From a bacterium (GTDB lineage: Bacteria > JAJVIF01 > JAGGVT01): 12,438 nt of DNA. The stretch is from positions 1-12,438 of the forward strand of contig JAGGVT010000055.1 of the NCBI GenBank assembly GCA_021157815.1, read 5' to 3'. Position numbers and translations under genes: made by a program. Shown one piece after another: positions 12,426 to 12,438 of the stretch (position 1 is the stretch's first letter; each line of letters begins with the position of its first letter). Below the pieces are notes generated by a model. The model was not told the origin of the DNA. It ran no database searches and saw only the letters and a program-made list of their open reading frames with translations.

Positions 12426-12438
12426 AAATTATCCACGG

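Overview
The window looks like chromosome from a motile, Gram-negative-type bacterium. The evidence is a sedoheptulose-7-phosphate isomerase (GmhA), which feeds ADP-heptose/LPS-core synthesis in most Gram-negatives, a full flagellin gene, and an exported phosphoesterase. Coding regions have moderate GC, while the gaps are AT-rich and packed with dispersed palindromic repeats. This style of genome is common in uncultured candidate-phylum and deltaproteobacteria-like lineages. I cannot name the phylum from sequence alone, and I see no rRNA, tRNA, CRISPR array, integrase or transposase.

Layout, left to right. 1-410 is non-coding and holds palindromic repeats. surE (411-1190, +) is followed by a repeat-rich gap with a long hairpin, then a gmhA-like gene with a TTG start (1422-1994, +). 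Next comes a two-gene + strand module: an NfeD/YuaF/YqiJ-type membrane protein (2278-2898) and a flotillin (2988-4523). It has a plausible sigma70-type promoter in front and a strong intrinsic terminator behind. Facing it are two translationally coupled minus-strand genes with overlapping TAATG: an FAD-dependent UDP-galactopyranose-mutase/amine-oxidase-like protein (7136-5832) and a membrane-bound family 2 glycosyltransferase (5832-4666). A 1.1 kb gap (7137-8273) contains no convincing gene but several distinct repeat structures. A very large flagellin of 862 aa (10862-8274, -) follows, with a strong ribosome binding site, a candidate sigma28 promoter and a clean terminator. A very AT-rich 0.6 kb divergent intergenic region separates it from a secreted calcineurin-like metallophosphoesterase (11477-12307, +).

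How the genes fit together. NfeD plus flotillin is a known partnership that organises membrane microdomains. The flavoprotein/glycosyltransferase pair and GmhA point to cell-surface glycan synthesis. The flagellin has a roughly 600-residue Ser/Thr/Asn-rich exposed region that could be glycosylated, but no direct link to the nearby glycan genes is shown.

The least ordinary content is non-coding. A 25-bp hairpin repeat occurs at three places, and at one of them the hairpin core has been amplified into four perfect 16-bp units. Two large inverted-repeat elements share the same end sequence. A long near-perfect hairpin plus tandem repeats sits directly in front of gmhA. A degenerate array with a 20-bp period lies upstream of the glycan genes. 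I do not see a clear new enzymatic or defence system.
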